Shown here: positions 59,158 through 64,000 of the stretch, piece by piece
How the letters are laid out: each line of letters begins with the position of its first letter
Position numbering within the stretch: the first letter of the stretch is position 1
NCBI RefSeq assembly: GCF_001735715.1
Contig: NZ_CP017259.1
Span: forward strand, 803,501 to 867,500
From: Formosa sp. Hel3_A1_48
GTDB lineage: Bacteria > Bacteroidota > Bacteroidia > Flavobacteriales > Flavobacteriaceae
DNA: 64,000 nucleotides
Reading direction: 5' to 3'
Made by a program: the position numbers and the translations under genes
Notes under the pieces: generated by a model
What the model was told of the DNA's origin: nothing
What the model saw: the letters and a program-made list of their open reading frames with translations, nothing else
Databases searched by the model: none

Positions 59158-60105
59158 CTAAAAATTTAATCCTGGGTATTCTTTTGTTAAGCGCTTTACT
59201 TCCGCTTCCAATGAACTCCGAAATTCTCGATGTGCTGCACTTTCAGGGTTGAAGGGTTTGTGCTGTAAGCCATTTTGAATACGCGAAATACTTTTAAGAA
59301 CAGTGTGCAGCTTAGGGTTGATCCATATAGATTTAAATTTCTCCCAAATAAAATCGATTGCTTGAGCATTGGGATGAAGCATATCACGTTCGTAAAACCT
59401 ATAATCTCTTAATTCATCCATCATAAGCTCATAAGACGGAAAATAATGCAAAAGTGGTGCTGTTTGAACCACACGATGAACAGCTGAAATCAAATGTGCT
59501 TTGCTCTGGCTGTTTTCTATAAATCCATCTTTGAGGTGGCGCACGGGAGAGACCGTGAAAATAACCTCAGCTTTTGAGTTAAAGCCATGAATCAAATTAG
59601 TGATTTCATATAATATATCAGTCAATTCATCAATGCCAAATAACTTTTTATCAAATAGTGAAGACGGTTGTTTGTGGCAATTTGCTACATGATTTTTAGT
59701 TTTTAGGTGACGGTAACACCAAGCCGTTCCTAGCGTTATGATAAAGTGAGATGCAGATTTGAAATACGTATTGCATTCATTTAAGCGCAAACTTAATTGA
59801 TTTTGAAAAGTGGCTTTTGAACTGTGGTTTAAGCATGAATGTGTATCAAAACTTTTCCATTGTTCATCACTAAAAAAAATGGCTTGTTCATCAGCATGGT
59901 TTTGATGAACATGTTTCAATAAAGTCAATAGAGCTTGAGGGTGAAATAAAATCCCGTATGGATGGCTTAGAGTTTGAAACTTATAATACTCTAACTTATT
60001 TGATAGATGCTTCGTAAAACACGATCCCAATAAAACTGACTGCGTATCAAAATCCAATAGACGACCTTCAGCAGAATGTAATGGAATTTGTGTTTGAAAC
60101 TTCAA
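59158..60105 (-). CDS. GSCFA-domain protein
   Basis: A 315-residue protein with the family's namesake motif in LLGSCFTKHLSNKL (26-39), plus HPYGILFHP and DMLHPNAQAIDFIWEKF. This is an SGNH-hydrolase-like fold common in Bacteroidota; substrate unknown. It starts 10 bases after the alaS stop. Confidence 0.9.
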   Translation of the reverse strand: MKFQTQIPLHSAEGRLLDFDTQSVLLGSCFTKHLSNKLEYYKFQTLSHPYGILFHPQALLTLLKHVHQNHADEQAIFFSDEQWKSFDTHSCLNHSSKATFQNQLSLRLNECNTYFKSASHFIITLGTAWCYRHLKTKNHVANCHKQPSSLFDKKLFGIDELTDILYEITNLIHGFNSKAEVIFTVSPVRHLKDGFIENSQSKAHLISAVHRVVQTAPLLHYFPSYELMMDELRDYRFYERDMLHPNAQAIDFIWEKFKSIWINPKLHTVLKSISRIQNGLQHKPFNPESAAHREFRSSLEAEVKRLTKEYPGLNF

Positions 60106-60115
60106 AGCTTTGGAA

Positions 60116-62728
60116 TTAAGAAATCAAAGTAACGGCTTGTTCAAGTGCTTCAGGTATTCCTGCAGGGTTTTTCCCTCCAGCAGTCGCAAAGAAGGGTTGA
60201 CCACCACCTCCACCTTCTATGTAATTTCCGAGTGTACGTACAATAGCACCAGCATTTAATTTTTTTGAAGCGACAATATCTTTTGAAATATAACAGCTCA
60301 ATAAGGCTTTTCCATTGTGTTCAGCAGCAAAAATTAATACTACATTTTCTACTTTTTGACCAATTTCAAAAGAAACATCTTTCATCCCAGAAGCATCTAA
60401 ATCAAGCTTCTTAGCTAAAAAATTAAGCCCATTGATGGATTGAATTTCAGCTATTAATTGAGATTTAACGCCTTTAGCCTTATCTTTTTGAAGTTGTTCT
60501 ATCTGTTTCTTTAATTGACTATTTTCAGATTTGAGATCAACTACTGCTTTGACTGGATCAGCTGCGTTATTAAGTGCATTTCTTATCTGTTTGAAACGTT
60601 GATCATTCTCACTGAAATAGTCTTTCACTGCATCATTAGTAATCGCCTCAATACGTCGAATTCCAGATGCAACAGCACTCTCAGAGGTGATCTTAAAATG
60701 CCAGATGTCTGCTGTATTTTTTACATGAGTTCCACCGCACAATTCGATGGAGTTTCCAAAGCGTACGGTACGCACAACATCACCATACTTCTCCCCAAAC
60801 AACGCAATGGCACCATCGGCTACAGCTTGGGTCATGGGTACTGCTCGTTGTTCTTCTAGTGGTAAGCGCCCTTCAATCCTAGAGTTGACAAAGTGTTCTA
60901 CTTGCTGAAGTTCCTCAGACGATAGTTTTGAAAAATGTGAAAAATCGAAACGTAAGTATTTTGAATGTACAGCACTTCCCTTTTGTTCTACATGGACTCC
61001 AAGAATTTCACGTAAAGCTTGATGCAATAAATGGGTAGCTGTATGGTTACATTCTATCCTGAAACGTTGTTTGTTTTCCACAACCGCAGTAAAAGAATCT
61101 GTTAGATTTTTAGGTAAATCTCGGCTGATGTGCACCGCAACATTATTTTCTTTTTTGGTATCTAAAATATAAATTACATCGCCATTGGCGGCCTCCAAAT
61201 AACCCTTATCTCCAACTTGCCCGCCGCCTTCAGCATAAAAGGGAGTAAGATTGAAAACCAATTGGTATTGTGTTCCGTGTTTTGAAGACACTTCCTTGCG
61301 GTAGCGAACAATTTTAACTTTTGTTTCTAGTGTTTCGTAACCAATAAATTCTTGCTCATCATCTTCACGGATAATGGTCCAGTCTTCAGTGGAAACTTCG
61401 CTAGCAGCCCTAGATCTCTTTTTTTGCTTTTCAAGTTGAGTCTGAAAACCGGCCTCATCAAGGCGCATATTTTTTTCTTGAAGAATAAGCGCCGTCAAAT
61501 CTACAGGAAAACCATATGTATCATACAATTCAAAAGCCTTGTCGCCAGAAACAACATCCCCTTTAGTGGTATTGATGATACGGTCAAGTAATATCAAGCC
61601 TTGATCCAGGGTTTTAAGAAATGAAGTCTCTTCTTCCTTAATTACGTTTTGAATCAATTGTTTTTGCGCATTAAGCTCAGGGAAAGTTGTTCCCATTTTT
61701 TTAACAAGCACATCCACCAAACGATACATAAACGGTTCTTTTTGGTTCAAAAAAGTAAAACCATATCGCACTGCTCTCCTTAAAATCCGGCGGATTACAT
61801 AACCAGCTCCAGTATTGCTGGGCAATTGTCCATCGGCAATTGAAAAAGCAACAGTTCTAATGTGGTCCGCTATAACGCGGATAGCAATGTCGTGTTGTTC
61901 GTTTTGCCCATAATCACTTCCTGAAATAGTTTCGATTTCTCGGATAATTGGCGTGAAAACATCCGTATCGTAGTTGGATTGAACTCCCTGAAGAGCCATA
62001 CAAAGACGCTCAAAACCCATTCCTGTATCCACATGCTTTTGCGGAAGATTCTCGAGAGATCCATCGGCTTTTCTGTTGTATTCCATAAAAACTAAATTCC
62101 AAATCTCAACAACGTGTGGATGATCTTTATTGACCAATTCAGAACCAGGGATTTCAGCTTTTTCTTTTTCACTTCGGAGATCGATATGAATCTCACTAGA
62201 AGGCCCACAAGGTCCTTGTTCACCCATTTCCCAAAAGTTGTCTTTTTTGTTACCCATCAAAATACGGTCTTCGGAAATAATATTTTTCCAAATAGAGAAA
62301 GCTTCAGTATCCATCTCAGTTTTATCCTTTTTATCACCCTCAAAAACAGTGACATACAGAATGTTTTTGTCTATTTTGTAGACGTCTGTAAGTAATTCCC
62401 AAGCCCAAGAGATGGCTTCCTTTTTGAAATAATCTCCAAAACTCCAATTGCCCAGCATCTCAAAAAGCGTGTGGTGGTATGTGTCATAACCCACCTCTTC
62501 CAAGTCATTGTGTTTGCCCGAAACGCGCAAACATTTTTGGGTATCGGCAATTCGTTTGCTTGGAGGTTGTCCATTTCCGACAAAATACTCTTTAAATGGT
62601 GCCATTCCCGAGTTGACAAACATCAAGGTTGGATCGTCCTTGACCACCATTGGAGCTGAAGAAACAATAGTGTGTTTTTTTTCCTCAAAAAACTTTAGAA
62701 AATTGGCTCTTATATCTTGAGATTTCAT
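60116..62728 (-). CDS. alaS: alanyl-tRNA synthetase
   Basis: Class II synthetase of 870 residues with the editing domain. Motifs include [33 protein letters not shown], the editing-site [16 protein letters not shown] and the zinc-binding CGGTHV, then a C-terminal coiled-coil and DHHA1-type domain ending [16 protein letters not shown]. It is complete and divergent from the M23 peptidase gene. Confidence 0.97.
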   Translation of the reverse strand: MKSQDIRANFLKFFEEKKHTIVSSAPMVVKDDPTLMFVNSGMAPFKEYFVGNGQPPSKRIADTQKCLRVSGKHNDLEEVGYDTYHHTLFEMLGNWSFGDYFKKEAISWAWELLTDVYKIDKNILYVTVFEGDKKDKTEMDTEAFSIWKNIISEDRILMGNKKDNFWEMGEQGPCGPSSEIHIDLRSEKEKAEIPGSELVNKDHPHVVEIWNLVFMEYNRKADGSLENLPQKHVDTGMGFERLCMALQGVQSNYDTDVFTPIIREIETISGSDYGQNEQHDIAIRVIADHIRTVAFSIADGQLPSNTGAGYVIRRILRRAVRYGFTFLNQKEPFMYRLVDVLVKKMGTTFPELNAQKQLIQNVIKEEETSFLKTLDQGLILLDRIINTTKGDVVSGDKAFELYDTYGFPVDLTALILQEKNMRLDEAGFQTQLEKQKKRSRAASEVSTEDWTIIREDDEQEFIGYETLETKVKIVRYRKEVSSKHGTQYQLVFNLTPFYAEGGGQVGDKGYLEAANGDVIYILDTKKENNVAVHISRDLPKNLTDSFTAVVENKQRFRIECNHTATHLLHQALREILGVHVEQKGSAVHSKYLRFDFSHFSKLSSEELQQVEHFVNSRIEGRLPLEEQRAVPMTQAVADGAIALFGEKYGDVVRTVRFGNSIELCGGTHVKNTADIWHFKITSESAVASGIRRIEAITNDAVKDYFSENDQRFKQIRNALNNAADPVKAVVDLKSENSQLKKQIEQLQKDKAKGVKSQLIAEIQSINGLNFLAKKLDLDASGMKDVSFEIGQKVENVVLIFAAEHNGKALLSCYISKDIVASKKLNAGAIVRTLGNYIEGGGGGQPFFATAGGKNPAGIPEALEQAVTLIS

Positions 62729-62754
62729 GTGCTTTATTAACCTTTTTGAAATAA

Positions 62755-62786
62755 TTTGATTTTACTCCAAAAACAAATTATATTTG
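62755..62786 (+). promoter_or_regulatory. promoter of the M23 peptidase gene
   Basis: TTTG (62755-62758), a 20-base spacer and TATATTTG (62779-62786) match the Bacteroidota consensus exactly. The predicted start near 62793 gives a leader of roughly 58 bases. Confidence 0.65.
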
Positions 62787-62850
62787 TTATCGGAAGAAAT
62801 GCAGTTTTTACACTTCCAAAATACGAAACAAAAATAGAACTTTTTAGGCA

Positions 62851-63822
62851 ATGTCTAACGTAAAATATTACTACGATCCTGAAACTCTTTCCTACAGAAA
62901 GATCACAACCGACAAAAAGACTAAGGTAAGATACACCCTCGGGTTCATATTTGCCTCTGCCCTTTTTGGATTTTTTATGGTGCTTATTGGGAGTCAATAT
63001 TTTGAGTCTCCAAAAGAAAAGATATTGAATAGAGAGCTTCAAAACATGGAACTCCAATACACGCTTTTGAGCCAGAAGGTCAATGAGATTGAAGATGTTT
63101 TAGGTAATATCGAAGAACGGGATAACACCATTTACAGGCTTTATTTTGAAGCTAACCCTATTCCTGACGTCCAGCGAACTCAAGGATTTGGCGGAGTAAA
63201 CCGATATAATAAATTTGAGGGCTTCAATAACTCTGACCTTATCGCTGAGGCCAATAAACGCGTGGATATTTTACAAAAACGACTAGTCATTCAATCTAAA
63301 TCTTTAGATGAGATCACCGCTTTAGCAAAGGACAAGGAAAACTTTCTATTGAAGATTCCAGCTATTCAGCCAATAAAAAATGAAGATTTAACGCGAATGG
63401 CTTCAGGTTACGGATTCCGTACAGATCCTTTTACAAAAATAAGAAAGTTCCATTACGGAATGGATTTTACTGCACCTAGAGGAACTCCGGTATATGCAAG
63501 CGGAGATGGCATAGTAAAACGTGCTGACTCAAGATCTTCAGGCTATGGAAAACACATTAGAATTGACCATGGTTATGGCTATGTAAGTCTTTACGCGCAC
63601 TTGTACAAATACAATGTGCGGAAAAATCAGCGTGTAAAGCGTGGCGACATCATAGGCTTTGTGGGCAGTACTGGGCGATCGCAAGCACCGCATCTTCATT
63701 ATGAAATTTTCAAAGACAAACGACGCATAAATCCACTCAACTTCTATTATGGAAACCTAACAAGTAAGGAATTTAATGATTTGTTGGCCAAAGCCTCAGT
63801 AGAAAATCAATCTCTTGATTAA
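62851..63822 (+). CDS. M23-family metallopeptidase (cell-wall hydrolase type)
   Basis: Membrane-anchored endopeptidase or LytM-like factor in the periplasm. The 323-residue protein has one N-terminal membrane segment (about 30-48), a coiled-coil region (about 55-165) and an M23 domain with HYGMD (His201, Asp205), YAH (His250) and HLHYE (His281, His283). All catalytic and metal residues are present. It ends directly at the MerR gene start. Confidence 0.93.
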   Translation: MSNVKYYYDPETLSYRKITTDKKTKVRYTLGFIFASALFGFFMVLIGSQYFESPKEKILNRELQNMELQYTLLSQKVNEIEDVLGNIEERDNTIYRLYFEANPIPDVQRTQGFGGVNRYNKFEGFNNSDLIAEANKRVDILQKRLVIQSKSLDEITALAKDKENFLLKIPAIQPIKNEDLTRMASGYGFRTDPFTKIRKFHYGMDFTAPRGTPVYASGDGIVKRADSRSSGYGKHIRIDHGYGYVSLYAHLYKYNVRKNQRVKRGDIIGFVGSTGRSQAPHLHYEIFKDKRRINPLNFYYGNLTSKEFNDLLAKASVENQSLD

Positions 63823-64000
63823 ATGCATGTCGATCTGCCAAAAAAGCTCTATTACAGCATTGGAGAAGTTGCCAAGGGATTTGGTGTGAAAACTTCTTTG
63901 ATCCGCTTTTGGGATAGTGAATTTTCTATTTTAAAGCCAAAAAAAAACGCCAAAGGAAACCGACGATTTACACCTGATGATATTAAAAATTTAAAGTTGA
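63823..64000 (+). CDS. MerR-family transcriptional regulator (3' end outside window)
   Basis: ATG 63823 immediately follows the M23 stop codon. The visible 59 codons form a MerR helix-turn-helix: LYYSIGEVAKGFGVKTSLIR, FWDSEFSILKP, NAKGNRRFTPDDI. The effector domain is beyond the window. Contiguity suggests an operon with the M23 gene. Confidence 0.9.
   Translation, partial: MHVDLPKKLYYSIGEVAKGFGVKTSLIRFWDSEFSILKPKKNAKGNRRFTPDDIKNLKL

Overview
The window looks like a chromosomal segment of a marine-type member of the Flavobacteriaceae (Bacteroidota). Signs of this are the low GC content, a SusC/SusD pair with satellite lipoproteins, a secreted subtilase with a C-terminal type IX secretion sorting domain, lipoproteins with acidic residues after the lipid cysteine, and promoters of the Bacteroidota form TTTG-N19/20-TAnnTTTG. 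Other lineage markers are a zinc-free L36, a str operon without tuf, a spc operon without adk or map, and CtlX- and GSCFA-family proteins. No tRNA, rRNA, CRISPR array, IS element or phage gene was found.

Region 1 (1-7460, minus strand): argS (3' end beyond the window), then in transcription order carA, eno, gltA, a DDAH-like hydrolase and a CtlX-like hydrolase. The last three are tightly packed. Region 2 (7461-24644, minus strand): one long ribosomal superoperon, rpsL-rpsG-fusA-rpsJ-(S10)-(spc)-(alpha)-rplQ. It starts at a consensus promoter at 24614-24644 and ends at a strong terminator at 7461-7493. An internal hairpin with a short cysteine-containing ORF lies between rpsJ and rplC and resembles an attenuator.

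Region 3 (24740-36783, plus strand) is the accessory part: a TamA/BamA-like outer membrane protein, a SusD gene that has lost its 5' end, a small lipoprotein-like ORF, a terminator, and then a complete locus. That locus is SusC, SusD, two surface lipoproteins and a T9SS-exported S8 protease. The gene content points to secreted proteolysis followed by TonB-dependent peptide uptake, that is, a protein-utilisation locus rather than a glycan one. It is bounded by a strong terminator at 36756-36783.

Region 4 (36824-47152) has rlmB converging on a rhomboid protease, then rarA, then a long minus-strand run: adk, obg, a TPR protein, an mpl-like Mur ligase, radC, a deacetylase-like protein, a HAD phosphatase and an envelope protein. 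Region 5 (47333-57238) has purK-purE-M3 peptidase on plus, a UbiA-like membrane protein on minus, and a gcvP-KASIII-methyltransferase-glycosyltransferase run on plus. Region 6 (57235-64000) has enoyl-CoA hydratase-ilvE and alaS-GSCFA on minus, then an M23 peptidase and the start of a MerR regulator on plus. Most of the window is conserved housekeeping. The less ordinary parts are the SusCD/subtilase island with its truncated SusD neighbour, the rpsJ-rplC gap, and several convergent genes whose 3' ends overlap.
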